A DNA stretch of 64,000 nucleotides, taken from the NCBI RefSeq assembly GCF_014898055.3, contig NW_023604295.1:97107591-97171590 (forward strand), in the 5' to 3' direction. The number at the start of each line of letters is the position of its first letter. Within the stretch, counting starts at the first letter, position 1. Shown in pieces: positions 1 to 11,792 of the stretch. This DNA is from Talpa occidentalis (taxonomy: Eukaryota > Chordata > Mammalia > Eulipotyphla > Talpidae). The notes beneath the pieces are model-generated. The model ran no database searches and was not told the origin of the DNA. It worked only from the letters and a program-made list of their open reading frames with translations. The translations under genes were made by a program, and so were the position numbers.

Positions 1-88
1 CCCTGCTCTGGCTCTGATGAACTCTCTCACCCTCCGGCGCTTCTGACTATACCCACAGTGCTTGTATAAATAAATAAATAAATCTTTA
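1..88 (+). repeat. tRNA-derived SINE, 3' part (cut by window edge)
   Basis: This is the tail of the SINE family seen complete at 3144-3419. It shows the CTCTGGCTCTGATGAA-like 3' body, the 'cagtgcttgtataaataaataaat' type end and an ATCTTT terminus. The tRNA-related head lies outside the window. Confidence 0.85.
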
Positions 89-660
89 GAAATTCATATG
101 TACTTTAGTTATTGGTTAAAATAGTTTTTAAAAATTATCAGCTAAGATAGAGCCTTTTGACAATAGGATACTAATTTATAATTTACTTAGTTACTAGATT
201 TGAAAATCAGTAATCCTTTATAAAGAAAATTTAATTTTTATGTGTTTAATAATATCACATTAGAATTCTTTCACTAAACAATAATTTATAAGTAATAGTT
301 TTATATTGCCTATCAAGTCATGTCAATATTCTTATTATACTTTTTCACTGTGTTTTTATACACTGTGTTTCTATCTTCACTGATGAGAGGATGAAAAATC
401 GGTGTTATAAAAAGTTAGAAAAAGACACAGAAGAATTTCTTTTCTGATGTGGATAAGTAAGTTCCTAACATACTACTCTCTCATAATAATACCATAACTC
501 TTGAAAAGTACTGCACCCCTCTCCCACAATAAAAGTCAGGAAAATCAGACCCTTCCTCGATGGAATAGATAACAGGGGTTAAATGTAATATAATTGAAAT
601 ACGTGTGTGTGTGTGTTCTCAAGTGAATTCATCTCAAGGCTATTAAAGAAAATACGTTTG
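89..660. other. AT-rich sequence, no gene seen
   Basis: This stretch is AT-rich with many stops in all frames and a short GT run near 604-615. I see no feature I can name. Confidence 0.5.
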
Positions 661-2737
661 CAATGAATGAAAACATAGAATCTCACTAGATAAATACAAC
701 ATAGTAAAAGTAATTAAGTTCAAGTTTTATAGCTGAAAGAGAATATTTGCAATAAAATATTCATTGGATAGACTTAATGGCAGAATGAAGATGATAACAA
801 TAATCTAGTGCATGCAAGATGAGACAGTTCAATACCAAAGTATTCAATTTGAATAAAAGAAAGATCAAGAGTAAATAATAGAATTTTGGTGACCTGTGAG
901 AGAGAAATCTGAGGTAGAAAAATAAAAAAATATTGAAAGAAAAATATAACCCCAGGGATTTATGGGCTGATAACAAAAAAGTTAATATAATAGCTAATTG
1001 GAATCCCAGAAAAAGAATGAAATTGAGGCAAAAAAAAAAAAAAAAAAACACAAAAAACGTTTGATGAAATAAAAACGGAAAGCTTTCCAAATTTGGTAAA
1101 AGACACAATTACATGTTCAGGATGTTAGTAAACCCCAAGAGGAATAAATATGAGTTAAACTACACTTAAGAAGATCAATGTTGAAGATAAGGAGAAAGAA
1201 GCAACGGAAAAATGACATCTGCATGGAAACAGTGATTTGATTGGTTCCACAAACCAGCGAAACACAAATTTTAAAGAACTAATGAAAATAAACCAAACAA
1301 TCATCCCATAATTCTATAAATCTTGAAAGCAAAAATAGCTTTCAAGAAGGAAGGTGAAGACACGTTTGTTCATCTCTACTATAATGGGCCTATAAGGAAT
1401 GCTAAGGATTTTTTTTTTTTTCTGGTAAAAGTAGAATGATGCTGAGGAAACATGGGGCTTTAGGAATGAAGGAAGATCATAATAATTGTATCTGAGCAAA
1501 TCTCAGATCCCACCCCACCTCCTTAAATGAGCGTGTGTGTGTGTGTGTGTGTGTGATTTTTAGAGTAAAATTATAACATTGTCCATGGGGCTTATAACAT
1601 GCAGCTATAATACCCGTGACCACTGTGGCATAAAGGATCACAGGAGAGGTATGGTAAATGACCTACAGGTTGTACAGGTTCTGCAGTTTGCACATATGAA
1701 ATGACAATTCTGGGAAGACTGAACGTTTATATACAGAGAGAGCAGCAATCACTGAGACAAAAAATGATCTAAATAAAAGCACAACAGATAAATATTAGAA
1801 CTAAGTTCTAATTATTATTTAAATAATCTCAAAGTAGGCAGGAAAGGAAAACAGAAAAAAATCAAAGTGCAAATAGAAAACAAAAGATAAAATGGTAGCT
1901 CTAAATCCAATTACATCAATAATTACATTAAACATTCCAATATAGAGGCAGAGTTTATCAAGAATGGATAAAAACACAAAACCCAGTTATATGCTTGCTG
2001 TTTATAAGAGATGCACTATAAATAGTAAAACACAGGCAGGTCAAAATAAATGGGTAGGAAAGATATCTGATATAAAATATCAGCAATAGGAAGGCTAGAG
2101 CTGCTAATTAACAGCGGGTGAAATTGATATCAAACAAAGGTATTACTAAAGCAGGGCATGTTATAATTATAAAGGGTAGAGATAGTAATCATAAAAGCAT
2201 AGGTGTCTAATTATAGCCTCAAAACACAGGAAGCATAAATGGATAGAATTAAAGAGAGAAATAGAGAACTTATACTGAAATCACAGTAGGAGAACTTTCG
2301 CAATTGATAGAACAGTAAGAGAAAAAAACACTAAAGGCACAATAATCTAAACACACTATCAACTACTTTGCTTAGCACTGCATCCATATGCAGCATACAC
2401 AGTCATTTCGACCTCACATGTCATGTGCGAAAACCATAGGCTGGGCCACAAAATGAGTTCTAATTAATTTAAAAGATTGAAATCCTGGAGTGTGTTCTCT
2501 GACCACAATGGAATTAAATGGGAAATTAGTAACACTCAATAATAAGAGATTGTGAGAAACCTCAGGTACTGGAAATTAACATATATTTAAACAATATATA
2601 AATCAAAGAAGAAATTGAAAGGGAAATTAGTAAATAACTGGAACTGAAGATAATAGAAATACAAAATCAAATTTGCAGAACACAATAAAATGCTTAGAGA
2701 ATTTTTAACTTTAAATGCTTACAAAAGAACTATCTAA
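660..2737 (+). repeat. Ancient L1 (LINE-1) fragment, degenerate
   Basis: The adenine-rich plus strand resembles decayed L1 coding sequence. The part around 1880-2130 matches the L1 ORF2 endonuclease region in word order, with phrases such as 'ataaaaacacaaaaccca' and 'ctgtttataagagatgcac'. No open frame survives. The same L1 continues beyond the two younger SINEs that interrupt it, at 3011-3143 and 3437-3990. The 5' boundary is approximate. Confidence 0.65.
1381..1560. repeat. Poly-T run and (GT)n microsatellite
   Basis: A short T run lies near 1410-1421 and an uninterrupted GT dinucleotide run of about 24 bases near 1531-1554. Both are simple-sequence repeats. Confidence 0.85.
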
Positions 2738-3010
2738 GGGTCTCCCTGGTGGCACAAGGGGTTAAGCACCACACTACGAGCAATCCACAGCCTCTGCAGC
2801 ACAAGTTCAATTCCCAGCCAGCCAGGGAGCAAACCACATGGTGAGGCAGACTGCTCCTGTCTCACCTGAGGCTCCCCTCAGCAGTGTATTTCAGTCAATC
2901 TGCCTGTTCTGTTCCCCACTCTGTCTTTGGTGGATCCTCTCTTCCCCCGCATCTCTGGCCTGTACCCCAGCACTTGTATGCATAAATAAATAAGTCTTTA
3001 AAAAAAAAAA
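2738..3010 (+). repeat. tRNA-derived SINE, older copy
   Basis: The head is diverged (tctccctggtggcacaag), a B-box-like 'gttcaattcccagcc' follows, and the element ends in a TAAATAAATAAG-A(n) tail. It is flanked by a target-site duplication of about 14 bp (aaagaactatctaa at 2724-2737 and again from about 3010), which sets its limits. It sits inside the L1 fragment. Confidence 0.9.
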
Positions 3011-3143
3011 AAGAACTATCTAAAATCAAGAAGCTAGGGAAAAAAGAGTAAAGTAAATCCAAAGTATGTAGTTGAGAAAAAAATCTATTGATTAACATCA
3101 CATCTGAATGAGTTTGAATGTTTTATAAAAGAGTTTAAATGTT

Positions 3144-3419
3144 GGGCCTCCCCGGTGGCGCTGCGGTTGAGCGCTGGGTTGCGAAGCTGCCCGCAGCCTC
3201 TGCGGTGCCGGTTCCATCCCCGGCTGCTCCCCGGCCACCGGAGGAGGGTCCCACATGGCGCGCAGACCTCTCCTGCCGCCTGCTGCTCCCCTCAGCAGTG
3301 TACTTCGTCAGTCTGCCTGCTCTGCTCTCCGCTCTGACTCTGGTGAATTCTCTCACATTCCCATGCTTCTGACTGTACCCAGTGCTTGTATAAAATAAAT
3401 AAATAAATCTTTAAAAAAA
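3144..3419 (+). repeat. tRNA-derived SINE, well-preserved copy
   Basis: This is the best reference copy in the window. An A-box-like 'ggcgctgcggttgagcgc' is followed by a B-box-like 'ggttccatccccgg', a unique body containing 'ccctcagcagtgtacttc', a (TAAA)n tail and poly-A. The duplication aaaagagtttaaatgtt at 3127-3143 recurs at 3420-3436. The overlapping ORFs on both strands here are chance frames of the SINE. Confidence 0.95.
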
Positions 3420-3436
3420 AAAAGAGTTTAAATGTT

Positions 3437-3990
3437 TTAGTAAAAAAATCATCCAACAACAACAAGAAAAAAAAAAAACAAAAAACAAAAGCTCAAGGGC
3501 CAGATGGCTTCATTGATGAATTTTATCATATATCCAAAGAAAGAAACAACAGCAATCATACATAATTTGATTTTAGAAAATAGAGAACACTTTCTTTTTT
3601 TAAGGGTCTGACATTACCCTATTACCAAAACCCGACACCGACATTATAAGTAAATTACAGACCTCTATTTCTCACATACACCTACATAAAAATCCTTAAC
3701 AATGTATTAGCCAATTTAATCCAACTCTAAAATAAGAAGACTTAAAACTACTTAAAATTTATCCCAGAAACGCAAGATTTTGTCAATGTAATTCAGCATA
3801 TTAATAGCCTATAGGAGAAGAACCATATGATTATTTCAACAGATGTGAAAAGGAAGTTGCCAAAATTCAGCACTCAAACCACAATAAAATCTCCTAGCAA
3901 ACTAGAAATGGAAGGAAATTTGTTGAAGCTAACCTACCACTCACAGCATACTAAGGGGGATATAGTAAAGCCCCTTCCTAAGGGTAGAAA
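3437..3990 (+). repeat. Ancient L1 ORF2 fragment, continued
   Basis: Diagnostic L1 reverse-transcriptase-region wording is visible, for example 'ggccagatggcttcattg', 'ttaacaatgtattagcc' and 'gattatttcaacagatg'. The frame is broken, so this is a fossil and not a coding copy. Confidence 0.8.
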
Positions 3991-3994
3991 CAAG

Positions 3995-4475
3995 GCAGGT
4001 GGCTCACCACGTAACAGTTCTCAAGTGCATATGAAGGGCCCGGCACTTTGCCAGTGGCTGTAGGGCACCTCTTATGTAAGTACCAAGTTTTCTCACATTA
4101 TACAGATGAGAAGACTCGAGTACCTGGGGGTTAAGAAACTTGCCCACTGCTGAGGCCTCACTGGTGGAACAGGGTTTAAAGACACAGCGCTATCAAGCTA
4201 TCGCCAGGCTGGCCAGGGACGAACACATATGGCGCAGCAGACCTCTCCTGACTCGCCCGCTGCTCCCCTCAGCAGTGTGTTTCAGAGGATCTGCCTGTTC
4301 TGCTCCCCACTCTCTCTGATGAATCCTCTCACCCCCAGCACCTTTGGTCTTCACCCCACTTCTTGTATGCATAAATAAACAAATCTTTAAAAAAAAAATA
4401 GAAGCAGAAAAATAAAAGAAACTTGCCTATTGTCACCAAGTAATCATAAGCTAACATTTAAATTCAGATCTCCTT
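3995..4475 (-). repeat. MIR SINE, split by a younger SINE
   Basis: On the minus strand the two halves, about 3995-4150 and 4409-4475, form one MIR. The plus strand shows the typical 'acagatgagaagactcgag...ttaagaaacttgccca' and then, past the insertion, 'gtcaccaagtaatcataag'. The break is the SINE at 4151-4408. Confidence 0.65.
4151..4408 (+). repeat. tRNA-derived SINE, diverged copy
   Basis: The body 'gctcccctcagcagtgtgtttc' and the 'cttgtatgcataaataaacaaatcttt' end identify the family. The flanking words 'aagaaacttgccca(c)tg' and 'aagaaacttgcctattg' form an imperfect target-site duplication. The tRNA head is strongly diverged. Confidence 0.85.
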
Positions 4476-6160
4476 GAGCTTCCTTGCTCCTCCCTGGCCT
4501 GGTTCCAAGGGCTGGGAGTCCCACTTTATTTCTGTTCCTTTTCTCCCTAATAAACTTTCTCTTTCTCTAAATAAAAAAAATCCAGATCTCCTTGTCTTCA
4601 GTGTTCAGCTCTTTAGTCACTACTGTCTTCTTAGTAGTATGATAATAATTACTTATATGGGTGTCTAGAGGTAGGATAGAAGTTTATGTGTCTGACTTCT
4701 TTATACTTTCCTTTCCTACAAGTGAAGGAGCAAAAATAATTGCAGCTACTTGTCAACCAGGGACAGAGCAGACACATCCTCCATGGCATGTGTCTTCTAG
4801 GAAGTGCAAGCAAGAGCTGCTGCCTGATTTACGCGTCTCCATCAAAGACGCCAGGCTATCCATCAATAGGAATATTTAAATTACAATGGAATTTTGCCAC
4901 TAAAAGTGAGTCTAATTTGCTCATTTTCATTATTTAGAGGCAGTTAATTAAAAACGCAGCTGATATTTATTTTGCTGCCTTCACATCACCGTGATTTCTC
5001 GCTCCTGTGGTTTCGCAGCATTACAGTTTTATGACTTGACACAGCTTAGAGTGGATTTCTTATGGTTGTATCTGCCATTACTTTAATTTCAACATTAACA
5101 CAGACATTAAACCGCTGTAAGATTTCAGCCATTGCTGGTGAAGCGTGAGGAGCAATCGTGGTGTTTGTCTTAGCGAAAGATCGAGGTGCTACTGGAATGT
5201 GCCAGGGAGTGCACCTGCTGTGGAAGAGGGTGGGTGCGGGCTTTTGGGAAGGTGAAGGATCCTCTGCAAGAGTGACTCTGGTCACAGACTGGCCACCTTA
5301 ATCTTGGGTCCATCTAGTCATCATTATCTCCTGATGGTGGAGGAGAAATAACTATGCCAAAGTATGGCCCAGGACACATGACATTTCTAAAACAGCTAAT
5401 GTTTCACTTTTTTGCATCATATTCATTTTGGAATTCATTGTATAAAAGATTTAAATATCTTTTCCTGTGAAATTAGTATTGTTTGCCCTTTCATCTGTGA
5501 GTAGAATTAGCATTTTAAGTAATGTACATCTGGAAACTTCATTCCTCCTTGGTATGGACCACTTCAGGCAGATGGATGCCCTACCCTGAAATTGCTAGTT
5601 GAAGGTCTGAATAACACAGAGCCAATGGACAGTTAATGGCAAAGTTTTTTATCTGAAAATTAAGGAGGAGCAAAAGATATCATACCCCGCAGGGTTTTGC
5701 AGTTTATCTGCAAACAGAAACCTGTGGAAACGGACTTGTGAAATGCCCAAATTGAGAGATTAGTAAACAGCTGTTTGTGCCTTAAGTAGCTTTGACTGCT
5801 AAAAAAAAATGAGGCACTCTAGTTGTTCTTGGCCAACTAACAGAAATCTTGCAGCTCTGAGGAGACTCCTATACAGGCTTCAAAACCCAATTTAGACATT
5901 TACCTTTTTTTGAGGACCCTGCTCTGGCTTCTCAAGCTGAGATGGACACCACCTCCTTGAAGCTCTTCGATGCCCTCCTGCATTTTTCTTCCTGCACTGC
6001 CAATTGTATCCACATATCTATTTTCTCTTTATAGCTCCTGGAGGCAAGAATTTGTGTTTGTTAATCTCCCTGACTTTATTAAATAACTTAAGGGCTGACC
6101 TAATACAGGTATTCAGGTCATATTTGCTAGATGTCAAAGAAATAAAGTCTCAGTCAATTC
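4476..6160. other. Unique DNA, no gene recognised; possible conserved element
   Basis: I recognise no exon or repeat here. The part from about 4880 to 5330 reads as low-repeat, moderately AT-rich sequence with homeodomain-like TTAATTAA (4946-4953) and is a candidate conserved non-coding element. The 79-codon minus-strand frame at 5046-5285 has no recognisable protein features. Confidence 0.35.
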
Positions 6161-6164
6161 AAAG

Positions 6165-6415
6165 GGAGTACGGTATGATGATTAAGACCAGAATGACTTG
6201 GCTTCAAGTTCCACTCAACATTCCTAGCGCCTGTGACAATGGTCAAAGCATGGTAACTTCTCTAAGCCTTAATTTCCTCATACATAATAGGAATACAACA
6301 GCTCCTACTGTATTGTGAAGTATACAATCAAACAAGACAAAGTACATAAAACATTTTGCACAATGCTGGCATGGAGAAAGCACATAGTGAATGTGGACTA
6401 CTTTAACACTAGTGG
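6165..6415 (+). repeat. MIR SINE
   Basis: Typical MIR order is visible: 'gcttcaagttccactcaac', then 'taacttctctaagccttaatttcctcat', then the 'gcacatagtgaatgtg' end. It is ancient and diverged. Confidence 0.8.
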
Positions 6416-9068
6416 TAGCACCTTCATGCAGAAGCTGAAATTCATTTTCCTTTGGTTTTGACCTGGCGAGAAGAACATTAGGAAGGCCATGATCTGGTGT
6501 CAGAAGGACCCAGCCATCAGATTTCTCTTTGCCAGTTGCTAAATCCCACCTCCTTTAGCCTCATTTCAAGAATTGTCTGGCCCCTTACCTGGACTCCAGC
6601 CTGCTTCTGGAGCCTTGTCCATTTCAAGTGGACCCATCCCAGATACCCGGGCACCTCTCGTGTCTGATGCCATGCCTGAGCTCATCCAGTGGCTCACTCT
6701 GAACTGGGAACACTTCCCTGGCCCTACCCTCCCCCAACCAAATACATAGTTGGTTACTGGGCAGAAGGCCTGCATGACCTCTCACCTAACAATCCAATGA
6801 ACAGGAGTCACTCGCCCATTTGACAAATGAGTTATCAAGGCACAGAGCAACTGAATGGCTTTCTCAAGGTCACACAGGGATCTGTCTACACTCTATGCCA
6901 CGATGCCTCCTCAAATGGCAAAGTCTCTGAAATAAATGGGAAGCTGCAGGTCCACAAGACCTTGTATTTTCATTTGCTGACATATTTGGCCCATAATCCA
7001 TATGTGGTACTGAAGTTTCCAAATGTTCGGGTGAAGAACCCCAAAGGAATTAGAGGCATATTTTAAATGTTTAATTCAAGTTAAGGCAAGTGTCAGGAAA
7101 ATCCATATTTTGAACTGCAGAAGAAAGAGAAATGGCAACTCGATCAATATTACAGAAGTATATGGACTCTTTTACTGTTCTATCAATTCCTGGAGCTAAT
7201 AAGTCAGTGTCTCAGGGGATAGCCTCAGAGTTTAAAACAGAAGTTCAGACATGACTGTCAGACGTGACCCATCTTTCATTCTGATCAAGGTGAGTGGGAG
7301 ATGAAGGACCTTCTTGACACAGGGACCAGGTGACCCCGGGCTCCTCTCAACACCAGCACTACTCGGCTGATAGCAAGCGCCTCGGACGTGGCTGGCTAAT
7401 TCTTCATTTCCTTCATTTCCTTGTCATCGATACCACTGGCAAAGCCCTGACAGAAGGCACACAGATTAAAATGTTAAATCAAACTCAGAAGAGAAATTTG
7501 AAAATCAATTTTAGGTTCCTGAAGAAAAGGCCAGAGAGGATAATTAAGCCTCCCAGCTTCAGCTGCCTCATTTTCTAATTTGGAGGAAAATAAAAGCATT
7601 ATTTTCTAAGGAATCATTGGGTGCAGAAACACCATGGTCGAGCCATATGAGCATGCTCCCCAAGCTGAGCTGGGAGGGCCAAGACACTTCAAGTCCATGG
7701 CCATGACCTCAAACAAGCCAGCCTATCAGCAGACTCACTCACCACACCACATGCTTTTATTTTCTTTTCTTGTATCAGTTTTTCCCCCCTGGCAACAGAA
7801 AGTCAATGTGGATGCCAAAGGTTGGTTGCTTCCATGTTTACAGTAAATAACTTGAAAGAGATGTAGATTACTTGGGCCCTGGGTGTCAGCAGCAAATGTG
7901 TTCTAAATGTAACCCATTTGCAGCAGAGCCAAACTCTGCTTTGACATTCTCTTCTCTGCACACAGATATTTCTATTACAGGTGCTTTGCTCTGGCTCTAA
8001 TTTGCCTGTTGTGATTCACAAGGACCAGCAATGCTAATAGGATGCTTTATTCCTCCTTTAGGTCAATACAAGATAAATTATAGCCTCGTGATCTATCTCA
8101 CTGTATAGTAAATATCCTTGTGCTGCTTCTTACTTTCCATACAAAACATTTGTGGCTTATAGTAGACTTTGTAAGTTACCTAAAAATGGAAAGAGAGATA
8201 GAATCCTTTCTTTTCTCTATGTAGGAGGTATTTGTAGAAGACACAGGAGAATTTACTTCTCTGGCTCCCAGCAACAAAGGTCAAATAATTTTTATTATTT
8301 CCAATAAAATCCAGAGTTCAACATATCCTGGAAAGATAAAATCGACATTAGTCATTTCTACATCTCCTCAAATTGCAGATATTTTTATTGATTGAGAAGT
8401 ATGTGCTGGATATTTCTGTACAGATTCACCAGCAGTCAATTGCTTTTTCATCCTGTTCTTCTAAGTGACTAATATTTGGTCTAGAACTTCCATTGTAAGT
8501 TTAGATTTCAATCACTTGTATCTTCTGTCACTTGTTATTCTCCTGGCCAATCACACTCAGGCATAGGAATAATTAATGAGCAACTTTTATATAACAGACA
8601 CTACAGAGGGGGCAAAGGAAACTATTACTACACCTTGAAAAACAACACAACCACAAGGACAAGGCACTATTTATGTACAGTGTTTGGGTTGACGGTGTTG
8701 TCTTCAGAGTGAGGAGACAAACTGTCCATTTAAACTGTGTCCAATTAAAATAGTGGAATAAGTATATCAGAGAGAAGGGGCTGGGAGCAATTAACCAGCT
8801 GTAGGGCTAAGGGAAGGCTTCCTGGAAGAGGAGACTTCTAGGTTGGGCTGAAAGATGATTCATCATTGGGAAGGCAAGAAAAACTTCCACATTCCCATGA
8901 GATTCTCTTTGCGTCCCTGGAACTAGCCAAAGTATATTGGTGTTGGTTTACCAGCTGCCCTCTTTGCAACAATGCAGAGACAGTAAATTACTGATTATCC
9001 AACATGGGCCTCAAAATTGATTTGTTCCAACAGCTTTTAAACTGCTTAGGGGGTTACAATGATCTAAT
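6416..9068. other. Unique DNA, no gene recognised; one MIR fragment
   Basis: A minus-strand MIR piece lies at about 6810-6900 ('acaaatgagttatcaaggcacagag...tcaaggtcacacaggg'). The rest shows no exon, RNA gene or young repeat that I can recognise. Confidence 0.45.
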
Positions 9069-9085
9069 CTGATCATTGCTTTCTT

Positions 9086-9352
9086 TTTTTTAAATTAATT
9101 TATTTATGTATACAAGACCTGGGGTACAGACCAGAGATGCAGGAGGGTGAGAGAATCCACCAGAGACAGAGCAGGGAGCAGAACAGGCAGAAGGACCGAA
9201 ATACACTGCTGAGGGGAGCAGCGGGTGAGATAGGAGAGGTCTGTCACGCCATGTGGGAATCTCCCTGGCTGGCCAGGATCAAACCTGTGCCGCAGAGGCT
9301 GCAGACAGCTTTACAGTGCTGCACTCAACCCTCTGCGCCACCAGGGAGGCCC
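9086..9352 (-). repeat. tRNA-derived SINE
   Basis: This is a reverse-orientation copy. The T-rich tail is at the left and the tRNA-like head (complement of gcctccctggtggcgcag) at the right. The duplication ctgatcattgctttctt occurs at 9069-9085 and 9353-9369. The 147-codon plus-strand frame at 9137-9580 merely reads through it. Confidence 0.95.
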
Positions 9353-9369
9353 CTGATCATTGCTTTCTT

Positions 9370-10220
9370 GAAACAACTTTGCAAAATCTGTTCTTATGCA
9401 TATCATCTCCCATTTGTTTATACTATTGTGATTTATTTTAAAGACCATATGGTGGCTGCTCTTAACTATTCCAGCTTACGATTCTCTCCTTGGGTCAGAA
9501 GTCCTGTCTTTCTAGCTTGCCTTGAATTTCACAAACTTCAAATTGCTCAAAGCTTGGTGATGCCTGAAGATTGGCTATAGCTACATCTCTAAATTGAAGA
9601 TCTGTTCCCTGGCCACCTTATTGACCTATAGAATATTCCCCAAACCACTTTAGTTAGATCCCCTTCATTTCTCCTCCTTAGGGAACAGATTCATCTCACT
9701 ACTCCCACAGAACATATGTGAAGTATGCTTCAAGACTGGGAATTTATGCAAAGAAGAACAGTTTCTGGTTTTTCCCTCATTGTTTGATATCATTTCTTCA
9801 TAAACTGAGGTTTTTAAGCAGAGTTATCCCAAAAACCTGAGCCCCAAAAGGAAGAAGGTAGAGCTCAGCCATGGACACACACCAAGACAGTGCTTCCATG
9901 GAAATGAACCAAGTTCCCTAACAAATCACTTTGATTAAATATTGCTTAACTGAAAGTAGAGACTATGAATCATTCATTATCCCTAGATGATCAGCCTCTC
10001 TTAGCTTTAGGTGGCCACATGCTGTTTGAGGAGAGTTTTTTCATTCATTATATATTCATAAAATGGTCCCGGCATGACTGTGCACAGGACCTGTGCAGGG
10101 TGTGAGTTTATGGAGAATCAAACTGACAGGGTCCTATAGTCTGGGACCTGGCCTAATGGAAAAGGTAAATGTCAAATAAATAAAAGTACAAAACAAAAAA
10201 CTATGGTCACAAGTTGGGTA
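9370..10220. other. Unique DNA, nothing recognised
   Basis: There is no repeat, exon or RNA gene that I can support in this stretch. Confidence 0.4.
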
Positions 10221-10224
10221 CAAA

Positions 10225-10515
10225 TTAAGAAAGGTCTTATATTCAAGTCTTTTATCCAGTTTGAGTTGAGTTTTGTGCATGGTGTGAGATAGTCTAGTTT
10301 CATTTTTTTGCATGTGGCAGTCTAGCTTTCCCAGACCATATATCTGAGGCCTACAACAGGGTAGGGGGAATGAGTGGGGTCAAAACAGGGGAGGGAAGAG
10401 CACAAGGGATGTGGGAGGTGGACCAAAGGGTGCTTTGGTGGTGGGAGAACTATGGGGACTGTATGTACCCGAAGGGAAAAATCAAAGACTGTCCAAAAAA
10501 TTTAACAATGTAAGA
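10225..10515. repeat. L1 3' end with inverted 5' part
   Basis: The first part, about 10225-10345, reads as L1 ORF2 in minus orientation (plus strand 'tgagttgagttttgtgcatggtgtgag...ttttgcatgtggcag'). The second, about 10346-10515, reads as the L1 3' untranslated region in plus orientation ('ggaagagcacaagggatg', 'gggactgtatgtaccc', then A-rich). Opposite orientations joined head-on are the usual result of twin priming. Confidence 0.6.
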
Positions 10516-11365
10516 AAATAAGTACAAAAATAATTTAGGAAGTAACGGACATGAAAATATCTGGTTGTGTGAACAGTGGGCAAGCAAAGAAAAAAGTAAA
10601 TTAGTTCAACACATTGAGGAATTGGGAAGAAAAGTGGAGGATCATTGTAGGGGTCACTTTTGGTAATAAGAAACAGTGTGCGGCCTTGAGGTAGGAAGGT
10701 GCAAACCTCCGCTTACAAAACAGAGGAGCATGGATACAGTGAGGAGAGTTTTGAAGATCTGTTTCAAAGTAGCAGTGAGTAGTGAGATGATTCTGTTCCC
10801 GCGGTCAGTGGCCCAGAAAGAGTCAGAGACCTAGGTATAGGCACGTCATATTCTCCAATTCAAAGACTTCTGGTCTGACAGCCAATTTATTCTTGGAAGG
10901 CCTATTTCTGGAGTCCAGCAGGGCTCATAGGCAAAGAGGGCCTCTGTGAGATAGTTTCAAAATGGCAAACTCAAATGGTTCAATTCAGCAAACTTGGATC
11001 TGGTACTGTGCTCTTGCCAGGGACACCTAGGTCAGTCTGGAAGGTGTGCTCTGCTGGTGTGCCCCCCTCTGACCCTCTGTTGTATGGAACCACAGCCAGG
11101 GTGTCCTCTGGATGGAGTAATTGTGGCCAGTGAGTGGAGATTGCCACTGATGAGAAGCTACATGTGGGACGAGTCAGGCACCGCAGGCACCCACACATCC
11201 CACAATCTGTGATACACAGGCCACTTCATTTAGACCTGGCAGTCCCCTTGGAGTTAGGTGCTCCTCCTACTTCCATTTTGCAAAGTAGGAGGAGACTGAA
11301 GTTCAGAGAGGTTGTGTGATTTCCACACTTAGAGTAGTGTGGGTGGCTGAGTCAGCCTTAGAAAC
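10516..11365. other. Unique DNA with a MIR fragment
   Basis: A minus-strand MIR remnant lies near 11256-11330 ('attttgcaaagtaggagg...gttcagagaggttgtg'). The short frames on both strands at 10980-11319 show no domain or composition signal of a gene. Confidence 0.45.
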
Positions 11366-11792
11366 TGTTATGGATTGAATTGTGTCCTCTGAGAAAAGAC
11401 ATGTTGAAGTCTTAACTCCGAATGAGAGCTTATTTAGAAATAAGATAACCTTCACAGAGGTAATCATGTTAAAACAAGGTTATTAGAGTAAATGCTAATC
11501 TAATAGGATTATGTCCTTATAAAAAAGGGGGCACTTGGACACACAGACGGACACGCATAGAGGGGAGATGGTACAGGGAGGGACGACCTGAGAGGGGAGC
11601 CCTGGATTGCTGCAAGCACTCGGTGCTGGGGAAGGCAAAGAAGGCGCCTCCTCTGGAGCCACCAGGGGGAGCAGGCCCTGCAGACACCTTAATCTTGGAT
11701 TTCCCGCCTCTAGAATTGTGAGACAGTAAATTCTGTTGCTTTAAGTGACCCAGTTTGTGGCACTTGCTATGGCAGCCCTAGGAAGCTCATAA
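11366..11792 (+). repeat. Ancient MLT1/MaLR-like solo LTR
   Basis: It starts 'tgttatggattgaattgtgtcc' and ends 'ggcagccctaggaagctcat', with the characteristic 'attatgtccttataaaaaag' and 'ttgtgagacagtaaattctg' between. Further copies lie at 22831-23232 (reverse) and 62693-63102. Family naming is from memory of the consensus. Confidence 0.7.

Noticed and set aside
3135..3372. Frames on both strands over the SINE at 3.1-3.4 kb and similar frames at 12.7, 13.7 and 36.9 kb
   Set aside because: All arise from the GC-rich body of the same tRNA-derived SINE.
2738..3422. tRNA gene suggested by A-box/B-box-like words
   Set aside because: The words belong to SINE heads with a unique body, A-rich tail and target duplications. 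They are not folded, intact tRNA genes.
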